A DNA stretch of 64,000 nt, taken from positions 1-64,000 of the forward strand of contig CAKPSB010000005.1 in the NCBI GenBank assembly GCA_934183155.1. The letters are read 5' to 3'. The notes under the pieces were generated by a model that had not been told where the DNA came from, searched no databases, and saw nothing but the letters and a program-made list of their open reading frames with translations. This DNA comes from an uncultured Bacilli bacterium (GTDB taxonomy: Bacteria > Bacillota_I > Bacilli_A > RF39 > UBA660). The position numbers were made by a program, and so were the translations under genes. This document shows positions 1 to 7,190 of the stretch, piece after piece. Each line of letters starts with the position of its first letter. The first letter of the stretch is position 1.

Positions 1-105
1 AGTTATTACTGCCTATAATTATTGCTTATAATGGTTGCTTTACCAGAACCATAAGGGCTCCATATATTGTTATAAAACTTGAGATTTATTTTCGAGTATG
101 AAATT

Positions 106-131
106 CTAACTAAATAGTTAGTTTTTTTTTG
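106..131 (+). terminator. Intrinsic terminator of a gene left of the window
   Basis: A short inverted repeat (CTAACT/AGTTAG) is followed by a run of nine T. It probably ends transcription of a gene lying before the window. Positions 1-105 hold no ORF I can support on either strand. Confidence 0.6.
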
Positions 132-200
132 TTATTAGTAAGTTTTATATAATATTTTAGTTTGTAATAATAAAATATTTATATTTTTTTTTAAATATAG

Positions 201-206
201 TATAAT
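201..206 (+). promoter_or_regulatory. -10 element (TATAAT) of the first prepilin gene
   Basis: TATAAT lies 16 bases before the ATG at 223. No convincing -35 is visible. Transcription would start near 213, so the in-frame GTG at 208 overlaps the promoter and is not used; this settles the start codon. Confidence 0.5.
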
Positions 207-222
207 TGTGTTGGTGATAAAA

Positions 223-585
223 ATGAAAAAAGGCTTTACTTTAGCTGAATTGCTTGGTGTTATTGCTGTGCTTGGTATTATTGCTTTAATAACGGTGCCA
301 GCAATTGATAAGTCACTTGATAAAGGAAAAAGTGAGTTATATGATACACAAATTCAACAGTTAAAAAAGGGATTAAAAGATTATCTTAGTGAAAATATTA
401 AACAAATGCCTAAAGATGATGGCGAGATTTTATGTAAGAGTATTGATGAGTTACAGAAAAATGGTAATCTTCCTTTGGACATTAAAAATCCTAAAACAAA
501 TGAGAGCTTTTCTTTAAAAACAAAGGTATGCGTTCAAAAAATTACTTATAATGAATTTAAATATTATGTTAATGAAGTTTTTTGA
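223..585 (+). CDS. Type IV prepilin-like protein
   Basis: A 120-residue protein. The N-terminus (MKKGFTLAELLGVIAVLGII) is a class III signal: a basic leader, Gly before the prepilin-peptidase cleavage site, Phe at +1, Glu at +5, then a hydrophobic alpha-helix that doubles as membrane anchor and pilus core. The rest is a hydrophilic Lys-rich globular part with two Cys. By family it would be cleaved by a prepilin peptidase and assembled into a ComG-like or type IV pilus fibre. No peptidase, ATPase or platform gene is in the window. The start is the ATG after GGTGAT. Which pilin subclass it belongs to cannot be told from sequence alone. Confidence 0.8.
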   Translation: MKKGFTLAELLGVIAVLGIIALITVPAIDKSLDKGKSELYDTQIQQLKKGLKDYLSENIKQMPKDDGEILCKSIDELQKNGNLPLDIKNPKTNESFSLKTKVCVQKITYNEFKYYVNEVF

Positions 586-633
586 TAATTGTTTAGGAAA
601 GTGTTAGTATACTTGACAAAAGAAGTTAAGTAT

Positions 634-1059
634 ATGAATGGTGAATATGATTTTTTACTTTTAGAACAGGCAAGAGAAATAACAAGTGAAAATATATATA
701 TGGCGATTACGGATGATGAAGTAGATTTATTAACAAAAGATGAAGTGAATTTTACTATTTTTCTTAAAAAATTTTTTTTAAAGAAAGGGTAAATTTAGAT
801 AAATATGCTTTTATAAAATGTATAAATTATTTTTTGAAATGTTTAGAAAGTAGTCTTGAACTTGCTTTTTTAAATAGAACGCTTTCTGTTAGCTTTATTG
901 GTATTACAAATGAAAAAGTTTATAATTTTACTTCTCATAGATATGTTTCTTTTTTATCTTTTTGAATCGGCGATAGAGTTACTGGCTGATTTTGAACAGG
1001 ATTATCGAGATGTTTCTACGCCAAAGATGTTTCAGAAAATTAAAAGGTTGGTGTTTTAG
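634..1059 (+). pseudogene. Unrecognised ~140-residue protein, broken by two frameshifts
   Basis: Reading starts at ATG 634 (MNGEYDFLLLEQAREITSEN), runs to a stop at 790-792, continues one frame over from about 783 (contains NLDKYAFIKCINYFLK), hits TGA at 963, and then resumes in the original frame (ESAIELLADFEQDYRDVS) to a TAG at 1057-1059. Both breaks sit in homopolymers (an A/T run near 766-779 and T5 at 959-963) and they compensate each other. The final stop overlaps the tcdA start, as expected for an intact coupled gene. I do not recognise the family. It is either a recent pseudogene or two indel errors in the assembly. Confidence 0.6.
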
Positions 1060-1736
1060 TGTTTGATAGATTAAAAATAATAATAGGTGACAAGGTTGAT
1101 TTTTTTAATGATAAAACGGTTTTGCTTTTTGGCCTAGGTGGTGTTGGTGGCAGTGCTTTTGAAGCTTTAGTAAGAATGGGTATAGGAAAAATTATTATTG
1201 TAGATAATGATGTTTTTGATATAACTAATTTGAATAGACAAGCTTTATCCTTTAGAAGGGTGATTGGTAAGAATAAAGTTGATGTTGCTAAAGAAATAGC
1301 TTTGGAAATTAATCCTAGGTGTGAAGTTATAAGTTATAAAATTTTTGCGGATGAGTCTAATATAGAAAAAATTTTGGACAACAAAATTGATTTTGTTATT
1401 GATGCGATTGATACTGTTAATACTAAAAAGTTAATTATAAAGTTTTGTTTAAAGAAAAAGATTAAGTTTATATCTGTTATGGGCACTGGTAATAAGGTCC
1501 ATCCAGAAATGTTAGAGATTGCTGATGTTCGAAAAACCTCATATGACCCTATTGCTAAAATAATTAGAAAAATGGTAAAGGAAGACAAAATTTCTGGCAA
1601 AATACCGGTTGTGTTTTCTAAGGAAAAACCGCTTGTTAAAGGAAAGGTGGGTTCTACTTCTTTTGTGCCACCTTCTGCGGGGTTAATGGCTGCTAGTTAT
1701 GTTTTTCGTTTACTTTTGGAGGATAGGTATGAATAA
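1059..1736 (+). CDS. tcdA: tRNA threonylcarbamoyladenosine dehydratase (TcdA/CsdL family)
   Basis: A 225-residue ThiF/E1-like enzyme. It has the nucleotide-binding loop GLGGVGG (residues 25-31), the second-strand acidic motif VDNDVF (48-53) and the N-R pair typical of the fold. TcdA cyclises t6A at position 37 of ANN-decoding tRNAs to ct6A using ATP. It starts at GTG 1059, overlapping the stop of the broken upstream gene, and its 3' end overlaps the next gene by 8 bp, so the three look co-transcribed. Other E1-like enzymes (MoeB, ThiF) are less likely given the short length and the absence of thiamine or molybdopterin genes nearby. Confidence 0.85.
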   Translation: MFDRLKIIIGDKVDFFNDKTVLLFGLGGVGGSAFEALVRMGIGKIIIVDNDVFDITNLNRQALSFRRVIGKNKVDVAKEIALEINPRCEVISYKIFADESNIEKILDNKIDFVIDAIDTVNTKKLIIKFCLKKKIKFISVMGTGNKVHPEMLEIADVRKTSYDPIAKIIRKMVKEDKISGKIPVVFSKEKPLVKGKVGSTSFVPPSAGLMAASYVFRLLLEDRYE

Positions 1737-2259
1737 GGAAATATTACAAATTATAAAGAAAGCTAAAGGTTCGCTTTTAGATATTGGTCTTGTTGATAGT
1801 GAAATATTAGATGCTATTGATGAAAATGATAATATTTATACATGTTTTGTTTTAAGTAATATTAGTTTGACTGGTAAAAGGTTTAATGTTACAGGCAGGG
1901 GAAAAACAAAAAAAATAAATATTAAAAAAATAAGAAAATATTTTAAAAAGAAGACAGTTGATACCATTATATGTAATTATAATACGATTTATCAATTTAG
2001 AAGAAGTTTTATTCCAAGTAGTGTTTATATAAATAAGGGTAGTTTATATATATATGGGGATAAAGAACAAATTGAGCAGCTAAAGTTAAAATATATGCGT
2101 TATACTTTTGATATACATTTAGCTTACTATGATAATAAGGCTATTTTAAAAGTAAATAACGAAAAAACTAAAAATTATTTTTTTAAAGATTTTATTTATA
2201 AAGTAAGTGATTTTTTTGTTGATAGTTTAGATATAATAACAGAACTTATTTTGAATTAG
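1729..2259 (+). CDS. Hypothetical protein, 176 residues
   Basis: Starts at ATG 1729, behind a GGAGGAT ribosome-binding site inside the end of tcdA, so it is translationally coupled to it. A longer frame from 1699 is not needed. The protein is Lys- and aromatic-rich, with no signal peptide or membrane segment. A basic stretch lies at residues 45-70 (GRGKTKKINIKKIRKYFKKK), which might bind nucleic acid. I do not recognise the family. Confidence 0.7.
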   Translation: MNKEILQIIKKAKGSLLDIGLVDSEILDAIDENDNIYTCFVLSNISLTGKRFNVTGRGKTKKINIKKIRKYFKKKTVDTIICNYNTIYQFRRSFIPSSVYINKGSLYIYGDKEQIEQLKLKYMRYTFDIHLAYYDNKAILKVNNEKTKNYFFKDFIYKVSDFFVDSLDIITELILN

Positions 2260-2269
2260 TATTTATAAC

Positions 2270-2299
2270 TTGACAATGGTTGTTATTAATTAATATAAT
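2270..2299 (+). promoter_or_regulatory. Sigma-A promoter of glyS
   Basis: TTGACA (2270-2275), an 18-bp spacer and TATAAT (2294-2299). Transcription would start near 2306, giving a leader of about 70 bases before the glyS ATG. Confidence 0.8.
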
Positions 2300-2333
2300 T
2301 GAGTAATGAAATGTTTGGAGATTGTATTTTTTT

Positions 2334-2352
2334 AACGTATATATTATACGTT
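2334..2352 (+). promoter_or_regulatory. Hairpin in the glyS 5' leader
   Basis: A perfect 8-bp inverted repeat AACGTATA/TATACGTT with a 3-base loop lies between promoter and ribosome-binding site. No T-run follows, so it is not a terminator. It may stabilise the mRNA or act in regulation; it is not a T-box. Confidence 0.45.
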
Positions 2353-2376
2353 AGAAGTTTTTATAGGAGGAAGAGC

Positions 2377-3756
2377 ATGGAAAAGGTTACAATGGAAAAG
2401 TTAGTTAATTTATCAAAACAGTATGGGTTTATATTTCAAGGTAGTGAGATATATGGTGGCCTTGCTAATAGTTGGGATTATGGTCCACTCGGGGTTGAAC
2501 TGAAAAATAATATAAAAAGAGCTTGGTGGAAGAAGTTTATAGAGGAAAAAATAAATAACTATGGATTAGATAGTGCTATTATAATGAATCCAAATGTTTG
2601 GGTGGCTTCTGGACATGTGGCTTCTTTTGCGGATCCGTTGATTGATTGTAAGAAATGCAAATCAAGACATAGGGCTGATAAATTAGTTGAACAATTTACT
2701 GATGGAGACGAAACTGGCGATGGTTGGAGTAATGAAAAATTAGAAAACTATATTAAAGAAAATGGTATTACTTGTCCAAAGTGTGGGAGTACAGATTTTA
2801 CTAGTATAAGAAAATTTAATTTACTTTTTGAAACGAGTATTGGGGTTACCGAAGATACTAAAAATACAGTTTATTTAAGAGGAGAAACTGCTCAAGGAAT
2901 ATTTGTTAATTACAGTAATGTTCAAAGAAGTATGAGGGCTAAGTTACCTTTTGGTATAGGACAAATAGGTAAGGCTTTTAGAAATGAAATAACTCCTGGA
3001 AATTTTATTTTTAGACAAAGAGAATTTGAGCAAATGGAATTAGAGTATTTTATTAAACCAGAAGAAGAAAACAAATGGTTTGATTATTGGCGAGCTTATT
3101 GTATGGATTTTCTTAAGTTGATTGGGTTAAATGAAAAGAATTTGAGATATAGAGATCATAAAAAGGAAGAATTGGTGTTTTATAGTAATGCCACTGTTGA
3201 TATTGAATATAATTATCCTCAAGGTTGGGGTGAGTTATGGGGAATTGCTGATAGAACTAATTATGATTTAAAAACACATATGGAACATTCTAAGGCTGAT
3301 TTAACTTATTTAGATCCTGAAACTAATGAAAAATATATTCCTTATGTTATTGAACCTAGTGTTGGTGTTGATAGATTATTTTTAGCTGTTATTACTGACA
3401 GTTATAAAGAGGAGACATTAGAAAATGGAACGACTAGAGAGGTTATGGCTTTTCATCCTGCTTTAGCTCCTTATAAGGCGTCAATACTTCCTTTGGTAAA
3501 AAAACATCATCATGATAAAGCAATGGAAATATATAATGAACTTTCTAAGAAATTTATGGTTTCTTTTGATGAAAGTGGTAATATTGGTAAAAGATATAGA
3601 AGACAGGATGTTATTGGAACGCCTTATTGTATAACAGTAGATGATGATACTATGAATAATGGAACGGTTACGCTAAGGGATAGGGATACGATGGAGCAGA
3701 CAATATTGAAAATAGAAGATGTAGAGAAATATATTAATAATAAAATAAATTTATAG
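2377..3756 (+). CDS. glyS: Glycyl-tRNA synthetase, single-chain alpha2 type
   Basis: A 459-residue class II synthetase that charges tRNA-Gly. Visible are the N-terminal GSEIYGGLANSWDYGPLG, a zinc-binding insertion with CKKC (about residue 90) and CPKCG (about 132), motif 2 with FRNE followed by FRQREFEQ (about 200-215), motif 3 with PSVGVDRL, and a C-terminal anticodon-binding domain. This is the eukaryote/archaea-like one-chain enzyme used by Mollicutes and many Bacilli, not the GlyQS alpha/beta enzyme. The start is ATG 2377 behind AGGAGG; the frame is open back to 2299, but that overlaps the promoter. Confidence 0.95.
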   Translation: MEKVTMEKLVNLSKQYGFIFQGSEIYGGLANSWDYGPLGVELKNNIKRAWWKKFIEEKINNYGLDSAIIMNPNVWVASGHVASFADPLIDCKKCKSRHRADKLVEQFTDGDETGDGWSNEKLENYIKENGITCPKCGSTDFTSIRKFNLLFETSIGVTEDTKNTVYLRGETAQGIFVNYSNVQRSMRAKLPFGIGQIGKAFRNEITPGNFIFRQREFEQMELEYFIKPEEENKWFDYWRAYCMDFLKLIGLNEKNLRYRDHKKEELVFYSNATVDIEYNYPQGWGELWGIADRTNYDLKTHMEHSKADLTYLDPETNEKYIPYVIEPSVGVDRLFLAVITDSYKEETLENGTTREVMAFHPALAPYKASILPLVKKHHHDKAMEIYNELSKKFMVSFDESGNIGKRYRRQDVIGTPYCITVDDDTMNNGTVTLRDRDTMEQTILKIEDVEKYINNKINL

Positions 3757-3781
3757 GACATAAAATATAACGAGGTGAAAA

Positions 3782-4348
3782 ATGAAATATTATGATGAAG
3801 AACATGTTTTAATACCTAAGGGAGAACACATTGTGTTTTTACCAGATGGTTATAAGACTATAGGATATGAAAAAATGGAAAAAATTGATTACGACAAAAT
3901 TCGCAAAGCTAAAAGAAAATTAGCTGATTATAATGAGGATACGCCTATGAGCGTGTATGTTAATAGTGTGTCTGTAATTGTTGATAATAGAAATATTATA
4001 AGAAATGTTCCTGGAATTCCTTTTGAAACATATGAAAGAATGCAAGATGAATATGTATATATTGAGCCGTTAAAACATGAGGTATGTCTTCCTTATCTTA
4101 GAATTATTAGTCCAAATGAAGTTAGTGAATATTCATATGAGGGCTATGAACCAATTTCTTTTGAGTTTGAATTAGATGAAGCACAAGGATTGTGGGATAG
4201 CGGTTATAGTGATGAGATAGTCAAATATAAAATGTATGTGAATACTGAAACAGTAGCTTTGAAACGAAAAGAGTTAGGAAAAAATATTTTAGGAAAAAAG
4301 ACAAAAGATGGTCTTAAAAAAGTAAAAATTTATGTGAAAACAAAATAA
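3782..4348 (+). CDS. Hypothetical protein, 188 residues
   Basis: Starts at ATG 3782 behind CGAGGTGA, 25 bases after glyS. The protein is acidic in the middle, Tyr/Glu-rich, and has a basic C-terminus with many Lys. No signal peptide, membrane segment or known motif is visible. Its position suggests it can be read from the glyS promoter. I do not recognise the family. Confidence 0.7.
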   Translation: MKYYDEEHVLIPKGEHIVFLPDGYKTIGYEKMEKIDYDKIRKAKRKLADYNEDTPMSVYVNSVSVIVDNRNIIRNVPGIPFETYERMQDEYVYIEPLKHEVCLPYLRIISPNEVSEYSYEGYEPISFEFELDEAQGLWDSGYSDEIVKYKMYVNTETVALKRKELGKNILGKKTKDGLKKVKIYVKTK

Positions 4349-4378
4349 GAAGTTTATAAATAGGCTTCTTTATTTTTG
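4347..4378 (+). terminator. Possible intrinsic terminator
   Basis: AAGAAG/CTTCTT inverted repeat directly after the stop, followed by TATTTTT. The stem is weak (6 bp), with a 12-base loop. Confidence 0.5.
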
Positions 4379-4404
4379 CCTTTAAAATAGGGGAGGTGAT
4401 AGTG

Positions 4405-5088
4405 ATGGAATATGTAGATTTTTGTTTAAGAATAGGTTGTGCCTTATTGGGTAGTTTTTTGATAGGTCTTGAACGACAGTGGAGAAGAAGATCTGTAGGA
4501 CTTAGAACCAATGTTCTTGTATGTATCGGAGCTTTTTTCTTTGCTTCATTAGACGTCATTATGGGTAAAGGTGATTTGCGAGTAGCGGCCCAAGTCGTAA
4601 GTGGTATTGGTTTTTTAGGTGCTGGGGTAATTTTAAAGGATGGTACTAATATTAAAGGATTAAACACAGCGGCAACTTTATGGTGTAATGCGGCGATTGG
4701 CGTTCTTTGTGCGTATGGTTTATTATTAGAAGCTATAACTGGTACGTTTTTGATTTTGATGGCAAATATATTTTTGAGATTTTTAACTAGAAAATTGATG
4801 AAATTAAAAAATAATCATAGTTTTAATTATCAACTTAGAATCGTTGCTAATTATGAAAAGGAACTTGTTTTAAGAACAATGATTACGCAAAGTGTTGCGG
4901 AAGCTGATTTGATTTTAAATGGTTTAGAGACTAAAAGGAAGGAAGATAAAATTGAAATTTTGGTAAATTTTAGTTTAAAGCAAACAAGTCGAGCAATGGA
5001 ACAATTAATTACAAGATTTGCAATGGAACCTGATGTTTATTTTGTTAATTATATTAAATGTGATGATTTAGACGATGATGAAAATTAG
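4405..5088 (+). CDS. MgtC/SapB family inner-membrane protein
   Basis: A 227-residue membrane protein with four or five hydrophobic segments in the first 135 residues. It carries the family signature: GLERQWRRRSVGLRTN, VVSGIGFLGAGVIL and GLNTAATLW. A soluble ACT-like C-terminal domain follows (about residues 145-220). Family members are linked to magnesium limitation and to control of the F-ATPase in some pathogens, but many have no known role. The start is ATG 4405, nine codons-free bases after the GGGAGGTGAT site; the upstream GTG 4396 lies inside the ribosome-binding site. Confidence 0.85.
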   Translation: MEYVDFCLRIGCALLGSFLIGLERQWRRRSVGLRTNVLVCIGAFFFASLDVIMGKGDLRVAAQVVSGIGFLGAGVILKDGTNIKGLNTAATLWCNAAIGVLCAYGLLLEAITGTFLILMANIFLRFLTRKLMKLKNNHSFNYQLRIVANYEKELVLRTMITQSVAEADLILNGLETKRKEDKIEILVNFSLKQTSRAMEQLITRFAMEPDVYFVNYIKCDDLDDDEN

Positions 5089-5274
5089 ATAGTATATAAA
5101 TAATGAATAAGTAAATAATAATTAAAAAGGTTTACATAAATGATGTAAAGAAAATATCGTATTTTAAATTTTATAAGGTTCTTTAAATAAAACACAAAAA
5201 AAAGTTTTCTTTTTTTAAATAATTATGGTAAAATTATTTATAGCAAAGTAAGTTTATTACTGAGGAGGATAAAT

Positions 5275-5679
5275 ATGGGTTTGATTAAAAAGATAATGGG
5301 AGAGGAAGAAGATGTTTTTTCAGCTCCTACAACTGATAAATATTATGATTTGAAAGCAGAAGAGGCTTTAACTGAGGAAGGTGGAGCAAAGATGATTTTG
5401 CTTGAACCAAGAGCTTATTCTGAATCACAACAAATAGCGGACCATTTGAAAAAAAGAAATACAGTTGTTGTTAATTTAAAAAGAGTAACACCTGAGCAAG
5501 CTAAACGAATAGTTGATTTTTTAAGTGGAACTATTTATGCAATTGGTGGAGATTTACAAAAAATTGGTGGAGGTATTTTTCTTTGCACGCCAAATAATGT
5601 AAGTGTTCAAGGAAAAATTACTAATGATACCGAAGGCAAAGGTATTCATGACAACGATAATATTGATATTGAGTGGTAA
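5275..5679 (+). CDS. sepF: Cell division protein SepF
   Basis: A 134-residue protein. An N-terminal amphipathic helix (MGLIKKIMG) for membrane binding is followed by an acidic linker and the SepF core, with EPRAYSESQQIADHLKKRN, VVVNLKRVTPEQAKRIVDF and GDLQKIGGGIFLCTP. SepF tethers FtsZ to the membrane and shapes the septum. The start has a strong GAGGAGG site. It sits directly before divIVA, as in other Firmicutes. A candidate -10 (TAAAAT near 5231-5236) precedes it in the 186-base gap. Confidence 0.92.
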   Translation: MGLIKKIMGEEEDVFSAPTTDKYYDLKAEEALTEEGGAKMILLEPRAYSESQQIADHLKKRNTVVVNLKRVTPEQAKRIVDFLSGTIYAIGGDLQKIGGGIFLCTPNNVSVQGKITNDTEGKGIHDNDNIDIEW

Positions 5680-5726
5680 AAGAATAGGAAGGTGCTTTTA
5701 AGGGGCACTAAAGGTGAGGGAAAATT

Positions 5727-6206
5727 ATGGATAAATTCACAAGAACCCTTAGAGGGTATGACCCTGATGAGGTTAATAATTTTTTAGATCAAGTTATTAA
5801 GAGAGTCGAAAAGATGGTGGCTGATATTGATGCTAAAAATAAATTAATAATTGAAAAAAATGAAAAAATAAAATTTCTACAATCTAAATATGAGGAAGTT
5901 AATACTTTAAAAGAAAAACTTGCTCAATATGAAAAAATGGAAAGTACCCTTAACCATGCTATTATAATGGCTCAAAAAACTTCTGATCAATTAAAAGTTG
6001 CTGCTCATAAGGAAAGAGACATTATTATAGATGATGCCAAAAAAAATGCTAGTAGAATTGTCAATGATGCTTTAATTAGAGCTGAAAAAATTGAAAGTGA
6101 TGCTGACAATGTGAAAAGAAATATAAATGTTTTAAAAAGAAGATTAAAAAATATTATTGAGTCACAATTGGAAATAATTGATGATATTGATAAGCTGGAT
6201 ATGTAA
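5727..6206 (+). CDS. divIVA: Cell division initiation / polar protein DivIVA
   Basis: 159 residues, nearly all coiled coil. The N-terminal lipid-binding domain has the GYDPDEVNNFLDQV signature (residues 10-23). Long heptad-rich helices follow to the C-terminus. DivIVA marks negatively curved membrane at poles and septa and recruits partners. It follows sepF by 47 bases and is followed by the T-box leader in front of the ileS operon, matching the divIVA-ileS neighbourhood known in Bacilli. Confidence 0.9.
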   Translation: MDKFTRTLRGYDPDEVNNFLDQVIKRVEKMVADIDAKNKLIIEKNEKIKFLQSKYEEVNTLKEKLAQYEKMESTLNHAIIMAQKTSDQLKVAAHKERDIIIDDAKKNASRIVNDALIRAEKIESDADNVKRNINVLKRRLKNIIESQLEIIDDIDKLDM

Positions 6207-6208
6207 AG

Positions 6209-6416
6209 CAAATGATGGAAATGTTATATTAATTTAAGTTTGAAGAGAGTTAACGGCTGGTGTAAGTTAATGACTTTTAATATATGGATCGTTCTTGATG
6301 CGTTTTTCAGAAATAAAGTAGGAAAAGACGGTAACGCGTTATAGTTTTGAGTGTATTTATTAAAATAAGGTGGTACCGCGGGAAAACTCGTCCTTAATCA
6401 GGATGGGTTTTTCGTT
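6209..6416 (+). promoter_or_regulatory. T-box riboswitch leader, likely tRNA-Ile specific
   Basis: The conserved T-box AAGGTGGTACCGCGG (6367-6381) is followed by a terminator hairpin (6386-6394 with 6400-6408) and T5. Upstream is a stem I with GAGAG and GGCTGGTG elements. Uncharged tRNA would bind the specifier loop and the T-box and so prevent termination. I could not fix the specifier codon; ATC at 6288-6290 would fit isoleucine. ileS is the only synthetase gene in the downstream operon, but it is the fourth gene. I see no clear promoter between divIVA and this leader, so it may be read through from sepF-divIVA. Confidence 0.88.
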
Positions 6417-6458
6417 GTTTTTTAAAGTTTTTTTTGTTATAATTAGGTAGGTGATTTG

Positions 6459-7190
6459 ATGTTTAATTATAAAGGCGTAAATGTAAATTATATAAGAGAA
6501 GGAAATAAAAAAGGACAAGCTGTGGTTTTACTTCATGGTTGGGGACAAAATATTCAAATGATGAGGCCTATTGGTGATAATTTGATGGATAAGGATGTAA
6601 TTATAATAGATCTTCCCGGTCATGGTAAAAGTGATGAGCCAAAGGAAATATGGCTTCTTGATGATTTTGTTGAGATGATTCATTCTCTTCTTGAAAAATT
6701 AGGAATTAGTAATCCTGTTTTAATTGGTCACTCTTTTGGCGGCAAGATAAGTTTAATGTATGCTAGCAAATATGATGTTAAAAAATTGATTTTATTTGGT
6801 AGTCCATTTAAAGCAAAAAAAAACCCTGATAGTTTGAAGGTAAAATTTTTGAGAAAAATGAAAACTTTACCTGGTATGAAGCGATTGGCTGAAGAGATGA
6901 AAAAACATATGGGGTCTGTTGATTATCGAAATGCTAGTCCAATTATGCGGGGTATATTAGTTAAACATGTGAATACTGATATAACTGATTTGGTTAAGAA
7001 AATTAAGTGCCCAACAATTATAATATGGGGAACATGTGATCAAGCCGTTCCAATAGAAGATGCTTATGAACTTGAAAAATTAATTAGAGATAGTGCAGTT
7101 ATTCCTTATGAAGGATGTACACATTATGCTTATTTAGAAAGATTGGGGCAGACTAATTCAATCATAAATAAGTTTTTGGAGGAAAAATAA
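6459..7190 (+). CDS. Alpha/beta hydrolase
   Basis: A 243-residue alpha/beta hydrolase fold protein. It shows the oxyanion HGWG (about 26-29), the nucleophile elbow GHSFGG (about 89-94, Ser), an Asp in GTCDQAVP (about 192) and a late His in CTHYAYLE (about 222). No signal peptide. It is the first gene after the T-box and overlaps the Mur ligase gene by one base (TAATG), so it is probably co-regulated with cell-wall synthesis. The substrate is unknown; it could be an esterase, peptidase or thioesterase. The start is ATG 6459 after AGGTAGGTGAT rather than the TTG one codon earlier. Confidence 0.8.
   Translation: MFNYKGVNVNYIREGNKKGQAVVLLHGWGQNIQMMRPIGDNLMDKDVIIIDLPGHGKSDEPKEIWLLDDFVEMIHSLLEKLGISNPVLIGHSFGGKISLMYASKYDVKKLILFGSPFKAKKNPDSLKVKFLRKMKTLPGMKRLAEEMKKHMGSVDYRNASPIMRGILVKHVNTDITDLVKKIKCPTIIIWGTCDQAVPIEDAYELEKLIRDSAVIPYEGCTHYAYLERLGQTNSIINKFLEEK

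Noticed and set aside
1..105. Minus-strand peptide ending SPYGSGKATIISNNYRQ and a short plus-strand frame 3-101
   Set aside because: The minus frame has no start codon before an upstream stop, and the plus frame is only 32 codons of unrecognised sequence entering from the window edge.
2299..2376. N-terminal extension of GlyRS
   Set aside because: It would start inside the -10 element; ATG 2377 has a consensus ribosome-binding site and matches the family N-terminus.
2260..2376. Glycine T-box before glyS
   Set aside because: No T-box sequence (GGTGG-ACCGCG) or terminator is present; only one hairpin.
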